Shown here: piece by piece, positions 21,892-30,620 of the stretch
Numbering within the stretch: the first letter of the stretch is position 1
Layout: every line of letters begins with the position of its first letter
The notes under the pieces: generated by a model
What the model was told of the DNA's origin: nothing
What the model saw: only the letters and a program-made list of their open reading frames with translations
Databases searched by the model: none
Made by a program: the position numbers and the translations under genes
Assembly: GCA_019239975.1 (NCBI GenBank)
Contig: JAFAZE010000083.1
Span: 1-33,586 of the forward strand
Source of the DNA: Streptosporangiaceae bacterium
GTDB taxonomy: Bacteria; Actinomycetota; Actinomycetes; Streptosporangiales; Streptosporangiaceae
Length of the DNA: 33,586 nt
Direction: 5' to 3'

Positions 21892-23273
21892 CGGAAGCCG
21901 AAGCCCGCAAGAGTCGATGCCTCGGTGAACAGGCCGACGGGCACGGCGGCGGCAAGCGCATGGTAGCCCGCCGGGTTGAGATGCAAATGGTCGCCGCTGT
22001 CGAATGCGGGCGTGATCTGCCGGGGATTTTGCGGATCACGCACCGCCTTGTCGAAATCGAGAACGGCGTCGAATTGGTGGCTGGTGCGGATCCATTCGTT
22101 GACGGCCTCGCGCGCAGCTTCGCGGTATCCCTGCGGGTCGTCGTACATAGCATTGCCGCCGAACGGGGTTATCGTCGCGCCGTAGACGCGGATACCCACC
22201 GCGTGCGCCCTGGTGATGATCTGCTGGTAGGCCGCGATCAGATCGGCCGTAACCTGCTTCTGGGCGGCTTCCGTCGGGTCCGCCGTGCCGATGTCGTTCA
22301 CTCCTTCAAAGACAATCAGCCATCTGGCCCCGCTCTGTGCGAGCACGTCGCGGTCCAGGCGGGCGAGCACGTTGGGGCCGAGGCCATCGTGCAGCACCCG
22401 GTTCCCGCCGAGCGCCTGGTTCAGGATCGCCACGCCGGCCGTGTCCCTGCTGGACTGCAACCGCGTGAACAACTGGTCTGGCCAGCGGTCGTTCCCGTTC
22501 GTCGTGGATCCCCGGCCATCGGTCAGCGAGTCGCCGATCATGACCACGGCCGCGGCGTCCCCGGCAGACCATGCCTCGACGCCGCTGAGGAAATACCAGT
22601 GATCGGCGGCAGTTGCCCCGGGCAGGTCCTGATCGTCGACATGGTTCCCGGCAATCATGTACGAGGTGGTCCGGGAGCCGGGGTGCGACGTGATGTCGGC
22701 GGAGGCCTGGCCGGTGGCCAGGTACATCGTCACCGTGAGGTTGGACCCGGCGGCCACGGGGAAGTCCAGCGGATCGGAAACCATCAGCGCGCCCACCGGT
22801 ATGTCGATCGAACGCCGGCCGTCGAAGGTCACCGGGCGGGAGGTACCTGGCTCGATCGCGCTCACCCCCGCCCGCCCTCCCATCGGGCGGCCCACTGAAA
22901 CCATGGTGATGGGCAGGTCCGCGCCCCCGTACGCGTTGGAGATGCGCAGCCGTACATGGCGTCCGCCGATCGACACGTGAACGGTCTGCCGCAGCGTGCT
23001 GTTGGCGAACACCACATTGCCCTGGGTGAACGGCGGGGGCGGCATGTTGGCTGGTTCCGTCAGCTGCGGCGCGGCGGCCCAGGTGCCCACCCAGTGCCCG
23101 TTCATGTCGCGTGAGACGTTGCCGGCGGCCGGCAAGGGCCCGGCCGCCCTGCCTGCCGCCTTCACCACCCCGGTCGAGAACAAGGTCGCGACGATGGCCG
23201 CCGGAAGGGCTCCCGCCATGAAGACCCTGAGAACTGATGACGCTGGCAGATATCGTGAGGTGACAGGCTTCAT
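21888..23273 (-). CDS. Secreted SGNH/GDSL esterase
   Basis: Protein of 461 residues with an N-terminal hydrophobic export segment (about 14-40). An N-terminal beta domain (about 58-230; HWVGTWAAAPQ, LRQTVHVSIGGRHVRLRISNAYG) is followed by an SGNH hydrolase domain. The blocks are GDSLTDGRGST (nucleophile Ser, about residue 248), NQALGGNRVL (Gly), FEGVNDIGTAD (Asn) and SGDHLHLNPAGY (Asp and His). This arrangement is known in secreted actinobacterial acyl or acetyl esterases acting on polysaccharides or other esters. GGAAGG is 6 nt before the ATG. The TAA overlaps the opposite gene's TAA inside TTAA. Confidence 0.92.
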   Translation of the reverse strand: MKPVTSRYLPASSVLRVFMAGALPAAIVATLFSTGVVKAAGRAAGPLPAAGNVSRDMNGHWVGTWAAAPQLTEPANMPPPPFTQGNVVFANSTLRQTVHVSIGGRHVRLRISNAYGGADLPITMVSVGRPMGGRAGVSAIEPGTSRPVTFDGRRSIDIPVGALMVSDPLDFPVAAGSNLTVTMYLATGQASADITSHPGSRTTSYMIAGNHVDDQDLPGATAADHWYFLSGVEAWSAGDAAAVVMIGDSLTDGRGSTTNGNDRWPDQLFTRLQSSRDTAGVAILNQALGGNRVLHDGLGPNVLARLDRDVLAQSGARWLIVFEGVNDIGTADPTEAAQKQVTADLIAAYQQIITRAHAVGIRVYGATITPFGGNAMYDDPQGYREAAREAVNEWIRTSHQFDAVLDFDKAVRDPQNPRQITPAFDSGDHLHLNPAGYHALAAAVPVGLFTEASTLAGFGFR

Positions 23274-23737
23274 CGCCGACCTTCCAATTCCAGATCACCG
23301 GCGGAGTCGGCACTGGCCGTTTCCCGTAAATGGCAGCGCGATTGCTCGCCGGAGGCATAATCGCAGACGCCTTTCGGCAGCCGGGCGTCCGGGCCTGGGC
23401 CGGGTTTATCTTCGAAATATTTCGATTGTTGCCGGAGTCTTCCAGAGCACAACATACCTCTGGCGTATCGGACCGTCAACGAGGTCTTGCCGGGCCGCTG
23501 CAGTTACCCGGAATCAGCGAATGCCCCGAAACATTTCTGCGTCCACTCGGCCCTGTTTCGCCGTGCCCAGCTCCGGGAGTGGCTGGCCGGGTTTTGGGTG
23601 CGATCCGTGCTGTGATGACAGCGTGGATCGCACCCAAAACCCCCGGTGCGGCGGAATGGCTGGGCTGGGTGCGGGATGTGGTCGTGATTCCGGCGTTACG
23701 GGGAAGGCTCCGCCGTGGCAACTACCTGACCGGTGCC
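23274..23737 (+). other. Non-coding gap with a long hairpin
   Basis: These 464 bp lie between the start of the SGNH esterase and the end of the sugar importer operon (both minus strand). The promoter of the esterase must lie in the first part; no clear boxes were found. The long inverted repeat at 23590-23643 is the only strong structure. Frames crossing it read similar peptides on both strands because of the palindrome and are not accepted as genes. Confidence 0.5.
23590..23643 (-). terminator. 54-nt near-perfect hairpin downstream of the importer operon
   Basis: GGGTTTTGGGTGCGATCC (23590-23607) is exactly complementary to 23626-23643. Within the 18-nt interval, GCTGT (23610-23614) pairs with ACAGC (23619-23623) over a GATG tetraloop, and two G-T pairs join the stems, giving one stem of 25 pairs. 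It lies about 95 bp past the last gene of the importer operon; an operon terminator is likely, although a small mobile-element remnant is possible. Confidence 0.5.
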
Positions 23738-24943
23738 TTATCGGATGGCCTGACCGGTTTCGGGGTCGAAGAAGTGCATCTGTGCGGTGTCGACCGCGAG
23801 GGTAATCGTGTCGCCGTTCCTGACCTGGGTCTTCGGGTCTACCCGGGCGATGAACTCGTTGCGACCCGCTCGCGCCTTCCGCTCGACCCGGGTGGCCTCG
23901 TCCTTGCCGAGGTCGGCCGCCAGCTCGAGAACCTCGTCGGTGATGACCGGCGGCGCGTTGACGCAGAAGTGCACGTTGGTCTCAGTGCCGAGGGCCTCCA
24001 CCAGCTCGACCTTCGCCTCCACCTGGCAGCCGCGCCGCCGGGTGCCGGCCACCCCGACCTCGAAGTCCTGCGGACGGATGCCGATGATCAGCCGCTTGCC
24101 GGCATAGCCGCGCAGCGCCGGCCGCTCGCTCAGCGCCTCCGGATCGATCAGCAGCGGCTGCCCGGCGACGTCGGCGTACAGCGAGTCGCCGTCGGCGCGC
24201 AGGCTGGATTCGACGAGGTTGATCGACGGGCTGCCGATGAACTCGGCCACGAAGAGGTTCTTTGGCTTGTAGAACAGCTCGGTGGGCGCCCCGGCCTGCT
24301 GGAGCTGGCCCCTGCGGATGATCGCGATCCGGTCGCCCATCGTCATCGCCTCGGTCTGGTCGTGCGTGACGTAGATCGTGGTGACGTTCAGGTCACGCTG
24401 CAGCCTGGCGAGCTCGGCACGCATCGACACCCGCAGCTTGGCGTCGAGGTTCGACAGCGGTTCGTCCATCAGGTAGGCCTGCGGCTCGCGAACGATCGCC
24501 CGGCCCATCGCGACCCGCTGCCGCTGGCCACCGGACAGGGCGCGGGGCTTACGGTTCAGGTACTCATCCAGGCCGAGCATCCGGGCGGTCTCGCGAACCC
24601 GCTTGTCGCGGGTGGCCTTGTCGACCTTTGCCAGCTTGAGGCCGAAGGCCATGTTGTCGTAGACGGTCATGTGCGGGAACAGGGCGTAGTTCTGGAAGAC
24701 GAAGGAGATGTTGCGGCCCTGCGGCGGCACGTCGTTGACGACCCGGCCGCCGATGCGCAGTTCGCCCTCCGTGATGTCCTCCAGGCCGGCGACCATGCGC
24801 AGGGCGGTGGTCTTGCCGCAGCCAGACGGGCCGACGAGCACCATGAACTCGCCGTCGGCGATCTTCAGGCTGAGGTCGCGCACCGCGGGCGCCTCGGCGC
24901 CCTCGTAGACCTTGTCGACGTGGGAGAGTTCTATATCAGCCAT
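23738..24943 (-). CDS. Carbohydrate ABC transporter ATP-binding protein (MsmK/UgpC/MalK type)
   Basis: ATPase of 401 residues energising the sugar importer. Walker A GPSGCGKTT (38-46), Q-loop FVFQNYALFP (81-90), ABC signature LSGGQ (136-140), Walker B AYLMDEP (156-162), and switch His194 in VTHDQTEAM. A C-terminal TOBE/OB-type regulatory region (from about 240) contains IIGIRPQDFEV, typical of the MalK/UgpC group. The ATG at 24943 is preceded by GAGGA and gives the standard start MADIELSHVDKVY. Many actinomycetes share one ATPase among several importers; here it is encoded last in the same operon as its permeases. Confidence 0.95.
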   Translation of the reverse strand: MADIELSHVDKVYEGAEAPAVRDLSLKIADGEFMVLVGPSGCGKTTALRMVAGLEDITEGELRIGGRVVNDVPPQGRNISFVFQNYALFPHMTVYDNMAFGLKLAKVDKATRDKRVRETARMLGLDEYLNRKPRALSGGQRQRVAMGRAIVREPQAYLMDEPLSNLDAKLRVSMRAELARLQRDLNVTTIYVTHDQTEAMTMGDRIAIIRRGQLQQAGAPTELFYKPKNLFVAEFIGSPSINLVESSLRADGDSLYADVAGQPLLIDPEALSERPALRGYAGKRLIIGIRPQDFEVGVAGTRRRGCQVEAKVELVEALGTETNVHFCVNAPPVITDEVLELAADLGKDEATRVERKARAGRNEFIARVDPKTQVRNGDTITLAVDTAQMHFFDPETGQAIR

Positions 24944-24989
24944 CTCGGTCCTCTGGTCAGGTGTTCTGCCTCTTATGCGAAGGTTCGCG

Positions 24990-25877
24990 TTAGCCTTTGA
25001 CTCCGCCGGCGGTGATGCCGGTGACATAGAAGCGCTGGAGCGCGACGTACAGGACCGCGCACGGCACCATGGCTATCACCGCTCCCGCGATCAGGAACCC
25101 GTAATTGACCTGGCCGAATGTGCCGGTCTCGACGTTCAGCAGGGCGACGGGCAGCGTTAGCCGGTTGATGCTGGTGATAAACGTGAGCGCGCCGAGGAAT
25201 TCCGTCCAGGCGAACAGGAACGCGTACAGCATCGTGGTGGCCACGCCGGGCATGACGAGCGGCAGCAGGACCGTGCGCAATGTGGTGAGAACCTTTGCGC
25301 CTTCGCAGTACGCCGCCTCCTCGAGCTCGCTAGGGGCCGCCATGAAGCTGTTGCGCATGACGAACACGCCGAACGGCAGGTTGAAAGTGCTGTAGAAGAG
25401 AATGAGCCCCAGCCAGTTGTCGAGCAGGTGCAGGAAGCTGAGCTCGAGGAAGAGCGGGGTCAGGATTGCCTGGAAGGGCACCATCAGGGTGACGAGAATG
25501 AGCGCGAACACCACGTTGGACCCGCGGAAGCGGAACCGGGTGCGCCCGAGGCCGTAGCCCGCGAGCGTGGCGAGCACGGCGGTGAGTACCGCCGTGCCCC
25601 CCGCCACCAGGACGCTGTTCCCCACGTAGCGCAGGATGTGGATGCTTCCCGTGATGAGCCCGCTGTAGTTCGCGACGGTCAGGTGGCCGAAAGCCCTGGC
25701 GCTCGGGGCCGCGGTGATGTCGCTCGGCTGCATGAATGAGCGGAGTACGGCCCAGACGAGCGGCAGGAGAAACAGGATGGACAGCACCGTGCCGGTGGAC
25801 ACGTAGATGATGGTGGAGCTGCGTGACCGGGCTTGCTTGCCCTGCGCTCCCCCGGCCGGAGCGGCGACGCTGGTCAT
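24990..25877 (-). CDS. Carbohydrate ABC transporter permease (MalG type)
   Basis: Inner-membrane protein of 295 residues with six predicted membrane segments. The EAA loop that contacts the ATPase is ELEEAAYCEGAKVLTTLRTV followed by LLPLVMPG. It pairs with the MalF-type permease encoded 18 bp upstream. GAGGAGG precedes the ATG. The C-terminal end (FYVTGITAGGVKG) is the common ending of this family. Confidence 0.95.
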   Translation of the reverse strand: MTSVAAPAGGAQGKQARSRSSTIIYVSTGTVLSILFLLPLVWAVLRSFMQPSDITAAPSARAFGHLTVANYSGLITGSIHILRYVGNSVLVAGGTAVLTAVLATLAGYGLGRTRFRFRGSNVVFALILVTLMVPFQAILTPLFLELSFLHLLDNWLGLILFYSTFNLPFGVFVMRNSFMAAPSELEEAAYCEGAKVLTTLRTVLLPLVMPGVATTMLYAFLFAWTEFLGALTFITSINRLTLPVALLNVETGTFGQVNYGFLIAGAVIAMVPCAVLYVALQRFYVTGITAGGVKG

Positions 25878-25895
25878 GCCGTGACCTCCTCTCCC

Positions 25896-26852
25896 TCAGG
25901 TGTTGCTGCGGAGCAGCAGGAACTGCACGAAGCTGATCACGCCGACCACCGCGATGAGCACGACGGACATCGCGGCGGCCGCTCCCACGTGCAGCTGGAC
26001 AAAGGCCGTCTGGTAGATCCACATGACGACCGTGAACGTGCTCGTCCCGGGGCCGCCCTGGGTCAGGATGAAGAACTGGTTGAACGCGAGGAACGAGCCG
26101 ATGATCGAGATGATCAGGCTCAGCGCGATCGTCGGCCGGACCAGCGGCAGCGTGACGTACCGCTCCTTTTCCCACCATGAGGCGCCGAGCACGTCGGCCG
26201 ACTCGTAGAGGTCATCCGAGATGCCCTGCATGGCGCCGAGGAGAAGCACCATGGTGAGGCCGGAGGCGAACCAGATGACCAGGACACAGGTGGCGGCGAG
26301 CGCGAGGTTGGTGTTGACCAGCCAGGCGGTTGCCCCGTTGGTGATATGCAGCCTGGCGAGCACCCAGTTCACGGCGCCGGAGTTCGGCTGAAGCTCGAGC
26401 AGGATGATGTAGCTCAGCGTGGGGAGCCCGATGACATACGGCAGGAAGAAGGCCGTTCTCAGGAACACCGACCCGCGCCGGTTCGACCGGATGAGCACGG
26501 CCAGCCCGTAGCCGACGACGAGGATCGGGACCGTGACGATCCCGGTGTACAGCAGCGTGAAGAGCACGGAATGGATGAAGCCGGGGTCTTTGCCGAGAGC
26601 CGCGTAGTTGTGCACGCCGCTGAAATGATACGCGCCGATCAGCGGCCAGTTCGTCAGCGACATGTAGATAGCGAAACCGAGCGGGAAAAGAACGAACACG
26701 GCAACGAAGACGAACGCGGGCATAACGAAGAGCATGCCGATTTTCGGCCGCCGCACTATCCCGGTCCGCCGCTTCCCTGGCCGGGTGGTGCCCCCCGTGC
26801 CGCGCCCCGCCCAGCGTTGTCCGGCGGCTGTCTGGATTGTTTCCTGCGTCAT
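25896..26852 (-). CDS. Carbohydrate ABC transporter permease (MalF type)
   Basis: Inner-membrane protein of 318 residues with an N-terminal cytoplasmic tail and six predicted membrane segments (first: IGMLFVMPAFVFVAVFVLFP). The EAA loop is DLYESADVLGASWWEKERYV followed by TLPLVRPT. GGGAGG lies 8-9 nt before the ATG. It is encoded 26 bp after the binding-protein gene and 18 bp before the second permease, so the four genes are one transcription unit. Confidence 0.95.
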   Translation of the reverse strand: MTQETIQTAAGQRWAGRGTGGTTRPGKRRTGIVRRPKIGMLFVMPAFVFVAVFVLFPLGFAIYMSLTNWPLIGAYHFSGVHNYAALGKDPGFIHSVLFTLLYTGIVTVPILVVGYGLAVLIRSNRRGSVFLRTAFFLPYVIGLPTLSYIILLELQPNSGAVNWVLARLHITNGATAWLVNTNLALAATCVLVIWFASGLTMVLLLGAMQGISDDLYESADVLGASWWEKERYVTLPLVRPTIALSLIISIIGSFLAFNQFFILTQGGPGTSTFTVVMWIYQTAFVQLHVGAAAAMSVVLIAVVGVISFVQFLLLRSNT

Positions 26853-26878
26853 CGGGGTCTACCTCCCAGCGGCCACCG

Positions 26879-28237
26879 TTACGACTTTCCGAGGTCGATG
26901 GCGGTGTTGAAACCAGCCTGTCCGGCGCGGATCGCCGCCGCGATATCGCCGTCGAAGACGGCTGCGGTGAACATGTTCAGCCATGGGCCGCCCGGCTGGT
27001 TGAAGGTGATGTTGTAGACAATGGTCTTCGGCGCGTAGCCGCGCGACTGGCCCGCGAGCATGGCGGCGGCGAAGGGATATTGTGACCGGAACCGGGGGGT
27101 GAGGACGTCGCTGCGGACAGGCTCGAACCCGGCGCTCGGGGCCAGGCTCTGCTGCGCTTGCTGCAGTGCGAACTTGATGAATTCCCAGGCGCCGGAGGGG
27201 TTCCTGGAACCGAGGGGGATGCCGAAGTTCGCGCCGCCGTCGAAGGTGGCGGTGGCGCCGCCGCCGGGGGCGGGCAGCAGGGTCATCCCCAGCTGTGACC
27301 GGAAGCTGGCCGGGGCCGCGGCGATCGGGCCGTAGGCGAGGGGCATCATGCCGACCTTTCCGGCCACGAAGTCCTTTCCCCAGGTCGTTCCCGTTTCGAC
27401 CTGCGATTCGGGGTCGGACAGGCCCTCCGTCCACAGCTGACGGTAGAGGGCCAGCGTCTGCCTGAGCGGCGCGTTTCCCTCGACGAACGCTGTCTCGTGA
27501 CCCGGCTGCCCATACAGCAGGCGTTTGCCGGTGGCCCAGATGTCAGGCAGAAGCGTGAAGCCCAGGCAGCCCTCGCAGCGCCCGGGGAAGGCGAAGCCAT
27601 AGATCCCGTGGCCGAGTGCCGTTATCTTCCTGGCATCACTCAGGATCTGGGCGTAGGAGGCCGGCGGTTTGCCCGGGTCAAGGCCGGCCCGGCGGAACAG
27701 CGTCCTGCTGTACCACAGCACCGACATGTCGGCCACGTACGGCGTCCCGTAGTAGCGGCCGTCCTCCGTGGTCAGGTTCAGTGCTGCCGGGCTGAGCTTG
27801 TCCTTCTCAGGAAGGGCGCTGACGAGGGGCGTCAGGTCGGTGAACACCTTGTGGTAGATGAACAGCTGGGAGTTGATGTCGTCGATGCCGACAAGGTCCG
27901 GGGCGTCACCCGCGCGGATGGCGGTGGCCAGCTTCGTCACGTACTGGGTGTCCTGTACCGGTGTCAGCACCACCTTGAGGTTCGTGTGCGTGGCGTTGAA
28001 GCGGTCCACGAGCAGCTTCCCGAAGGGCGACGTCGTGTTGCGGTCCCAGAACTGCACCACACCGGTGGCGTTGTCCCCGAAGCCGGACTCGTTCACGTCG
28101 ACAGGCGGCGCCGGGGTCGCGCACCCAGCCAGGCCTGCCGCCGCTCCGAGCAGGGGAACGAGCAGGGGAACGAGCAGCAACGCACCGGTACGCGGTCGCG
28201 GTGAGCGGCGGTGTCCGATCGGGGCAGCAGGCATCAT
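26879..28237 (-). CDS. Sugar-binding lipoprotein of the ABC importer
   Basis: Extracellular solute-binding protein of 452 residues (family 1 type). The signal peptide ends in the lipobox LAGC, with Cys39 as the lipid-anchored residue. The mature protein has typical blocks: VVQFWDRNTTSPFGKLLVDRF, DLVGIDDINSQLFIYH, YGTPYVADMSVLWYSRTLF, GMMPLAYGPIAAAPASF and NPSGAWEFIKFALQ. Sugar identity cannot be read; arabinose-, xylose- or chitin-derived oligosaccharides would suit the neighbourhood, but this is inference. A 12-bp DNA repeat gives LLVPLLVPLL in the signal peptide. It is the first gene of the operon. Two adjacent ATGs (28237, 28234) are possible starts; the ribosome site is weak. Its promoter must lie in 28238-28320, where CTTCGAAG (28271-28278) is the only palindrome seen. 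Confidence 0.93.
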   Translation of the reverse strand: MMPAAPIGHRRSPRPRTGALLLVPLLVPLLGAAAGLAGCATPAPPVDVNESGFGDNATGVVQFWDRNTTSPFGKLLVDRFNATHTNLKVVLTPVQDTQYVTKLATAIRAGDAPDLVGIDDINSQLFIYHKVFTDLTPLVSALPEKDKLSPAALNLTTEDGRYYGTPYVADMSVLWYSRTLFRRAGLDPGKPPASYAQILSDARKITALGHGIYGFAFPGRCEGCLGFTLLPDIWATGKRLLYGQPGHETAFVEGNAPLRQTLALYRQLWTEGLSDPESQVETGTTWGKDFVAGKVGMMPLAYGPIAAAPASFRSQLGMTLLPAPGGGATATFDGGANFGIPLGSRNPSGAWEFIKFALQQAQQSLAPSAGFEPVRSDVLTPRFRSQYPFAAAMLAGQSRGYAPKTIVYNITFNQPGGPWLNMFTAAVFDGDIAAAIRAGQAGFNTAIDLGKS

Positions 28238-28309
28238 GGGCCACCACTTGAAGGACTAGGCAACCGTTTTCTTCGAAGTCTGTCCTCTAACCCGGCTGAC
28301 CCCGGGTAA

Positions 28310-28619
28310 ACCTCGGCCGGCAAGCTTGGAAAGTGTGAGCTACAGCCACGGCTTCGGTGGGTGGTGGTCCGGCCGCCGGGCGCCGCGACCGGCCTGCTGC
28401 TCGCACGGGCTGACGGAGAGACCAAGCCGCCATCGTCGGCAGGCAGGTGGCCGGGTGGGTTTCTTCCTCCACGTTGAGGACTTCGGCGCCGCCTGCGCGC
28501 GGATGGTATCGGCGGGAGTGCAGTTCCTCACGGCACCGCGCACCGAAGCATACGGCCGCGTCGCCGTGTTTGCCGACATCGCCGGCAACAAATGGGACCT
28601 TATCGGCCCCGCGTCGTAA
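28310..28619 (+). pseudogene. Frameshifted, 5'-truncated VOC (glyoxalase/bleomycin-resistance-like) gene
   Basis: Two frames together make the greater part of a VOC-superfamily protein. From about 28310 one frame reads KLGKCELQPRLRWVVVRP then PGAATGLLLARADGETK. Near 28437-28450 the match moves to a second frame reading GGRVGFFLHVEDFGAACARM and then VFADIAGNKWDLIGP, ending at TGA-type position 28617-28619 (TAA). Both parts correspond to consecutive strands of the family fold. The start of the domain, with the first metal-binding His and the first helix, is absent. One shift (one inserted or two lost bases) plus the missing 5' end indicate a dead gene; a sequencing error could explain the shift but not the missing start. 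Confidence 0.65.
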
Positions 28620-28715
28620 GGACGGGATCGCGGGCTGGGCGTCCCTGGGGCCATTGTCAGTCCCGTTGCGCGGGCACAGAATGTCGTGGAGTGGCAGCTC
28701 AGCCGGGAGGTCTCG

Positions 28716-30476
28716 ATGGGCAGGCATGGTTTTCGGTGGCTCGCAGCAGCGCTGGCGGCTGTTGTGGTGATGGGCGGCGCCGCGGCGGCCTCAGCGGGAC
28801 GCGCCGGCTCGGCGCCGCTGTCGTTCCGGATTGCGTTTCCTTCGGCCTTGCGGCCGGGGCCGGTTACCGGGCGGTTGTTCGTGATCGTCGCGCCAACGGC
28901 GAGCCCGGAGCCGCGGCTGCAGGCTGACCTGGGCGGCGTTACCGACACGGTGCCGTTCTGGGGGACGGATGTGACCGGGATGCGCCCGGGGAGGCCGGTG
29001 ACGCTCACCGACACCCCGGCGGTGTACGGTTACCCGTTTACCCGGCTGCGGCAGCTGCGCGCCGGGGACTACTGGGTGCAGGCACTGCTCAACGTCTATA
29101 CGGTGTTCCACCGTTCCGACGGCTCGGTGGTGGCGCTGCATCTGCCGTGCGGCGACGGCAATGACCTGTTCGTCTCGCCGGGCAACCTGGTGAGCAGCCC
29201 GGTCCGGGTGCACCTGGATCCGGCTGCCGGCGGGACCATCGACCTGACCCTGACCCGGGCGTTGCCGCAGCTGCAGCCGGTGCCCCCTGGCGGCACCTGC
29301 CAGCAGGGCAACCCCCCGGACTCTGTGCACGTCAAGCACATCAAGATCCTCAGCCGGCTGCTGACCCGATTTTGGGGCCACAAGATGTACCTCGGCGCCG
29401 ACGTGCTGCTGCCGGCGGGCTACGGCAACCCCGGGAACGCTGGCCTGCGATACCCGGTGATCTGGAACCAGACCCACTTCCCGTTTGCCAATCCTTTCGG
29501 GTTCACCGAGCACGGAACGGACGCTTTTTCCCGCTGGTGGCTGTCGCGTTCGGCGCCGCGGGTCATCATTGCCGAGATCCGGCATGAGAACCCGTATTTT
29601 GACGACTCCTACGCGGTGAACTCCGCGAACCTGGGCCCCTACGGTGACGCCATCACCAAAGAACTGATGCCGGCCGTCGGCAGGGCCTTCCGCATCATCA
29701 ATGCCCGCTGGGCTCGCACCGTCACTGGTGGGTCCACCGGCGGCTGGGAGGCACTGGCCCAGCAGGTGTACTATCCGGCGCTGTACAGCGGGGCCTGGGT
29801 GTTCTATCCCGATCCGGTAGATTTCCATTACTTCCAGGTACCTGACATCTACGCCGACCCGAATGCGTACCTGAACCTGCACGCCTTCGTCCAGGTGCCA
29901 CGGCCAGCTGCCAGGCTGACCTCCGGCGACACCATCTGGACGACGGCGCAGGAAAATCACTGGGAACTCGCGCTCGGCGACCATGGCCGGTCCGGGCTCG
30001 GCCAGTGGGACATCTGGCAGGCGGTCTACGGCCCGCAGGGCCCTGGCGGTTACCCGGCGCCGATCTGGGACAAGGTCACCGGCGCCATCCACCACACCGT
30101 GGCCCAGGCCTGGCTGCCCAAAGACATTGACCACTACCTGCACGCCAACTGGGCAAAGGCCGGTCCCCTGCTCACCGGCCGGATCCACTTCTTCGTCGGC
30201 ACCGAGGACACCTTCTTCCTCAACGACGCCGTCCAGCTGCTGCAGCAGCAAACCGCCAGCCTCACCGGCCCCCGCGCCCGGTTCACCTTCCAGTACGGGC
30301 TGAACCAGCCGCACGGCTGGAGCCCCTACACTCCCCAGCAGCTGATCACCATCATGGCCCGCTACATGGCCGCGCACGCTTCCCACGGCGCCACATCAAC
30401 CCAGTGGCTGCCCCCCGGGGCAGCACTGCCCGCCACTCCGGGCACGTACCAGCTCACCCCGCCCACCAAGCGATAG
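28716..30476 (+). CDS. Secreted esterase-like alpha/beta hydrolase
   Basis: Protein of 586 residues with a signal peptide (about 1-28, cleavage near ASA). The N-terminal beta-rich half (about 33-215) has no known catalytic motif (FRIAFPSALRPGPVTGRLFVIV). The C-terminal half (about 220-560) resembles the esterase D/tannase-feruloyl type alpha/beta hydrolases: nucleophile Ser340 in TGGSTGGWEA, acid plausibly Asp in FFVGTEDTFF, and His in NQPHGWSPY. The substrate may be an ester of a plant polymer or lipid; this is not decidable. GGGAGG precedes the ATG at 28716. An in-frame start at 28686 is less likely. It is monocistronic. Confidence 0.82.
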   Translation: MGRHGFRWLAAALAAVVVMGGAAAASAGRAGSAPLSFRIAFPSALRPGPVTGRLFVIVAPTASPEPRLQADLGGVTDTVPFWGTDVTGMRPGRPVTLTDTPAVYGYPFTRLRQLRAGDYWVQALLNVYTVFHRSDGSVVALHLPCGDGNDLFVSPGNLVSSPVRVHLDPAAGGTIDLTLTRALPQLQPVPPGGTCQQGNPPDSVHVKHIKILSRLLTRFWGHKMYLGADVLLPAGYGNPGNAGLRYPVIWNQTHFPFANPFGFTEHGTDAFSRWWLSRSAPRVIIAEIRHENPYFDDSYAVNSANLGPYGDAITKELMPAVGRAFRIINARWARTVTGGSTGGWEALAQQVYYPALYSGAWVFYPDPVDFHYFQVPDIYADPNAYLNLHAFVQVPRPAARLTSGDTIWTTAQENHWELALGDHGRSGLGQWDIWQAVYGPQGPGGYPAPIWDKVTGAIHHTVAQAWLPKDIDHYLHANWAKAGPLLTGRIHFFVGTEDTFFLNDAVQLLQQQTASLTGPRARFTFQYGLNQPHGWSPYTPQQLITIMARYMAAHASHGATSTQWLPPGAALPATPGTYQLTPPTKR

Positions 30477-30620
30477 CAGGCGGAAGAGGAAGCAATATGC
30501 GTCATCGCCGCGCTCGCAGAACGCGCTCGCCCGCCGCGAGCTGCCACGTGGCGGAGTCCGGCGAGAGAAAGTCATAGACCTGCCGATTCGGGTGATAAGC
30601 CATATCCGCGGCGGGCGAGG

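Noticed and set aside
23330..25000. Long plus-strand frame opposite the ABC ATPase gene
   Set aside because: It lies antisense to a gene with every ABC motif; long antisense frames are a by-product of high GC at third codon positions. Its sequence shows no domain.
28271..28278. CTTCGAAG as an operator for the sugar importer operon
   Set aside because: Only 8 bp and no convincing -35/-10 pair around it; too weak to annotate as a feature.
30502..30603. 33-codon minus-strand frame starting MAYHPNRQVYDFLSPDSATW
   Set aside because: The peptide looks more protein-like than most shadows, but it has no ribosome site or neighbour support; it may be a gene remnant and is too short to call.
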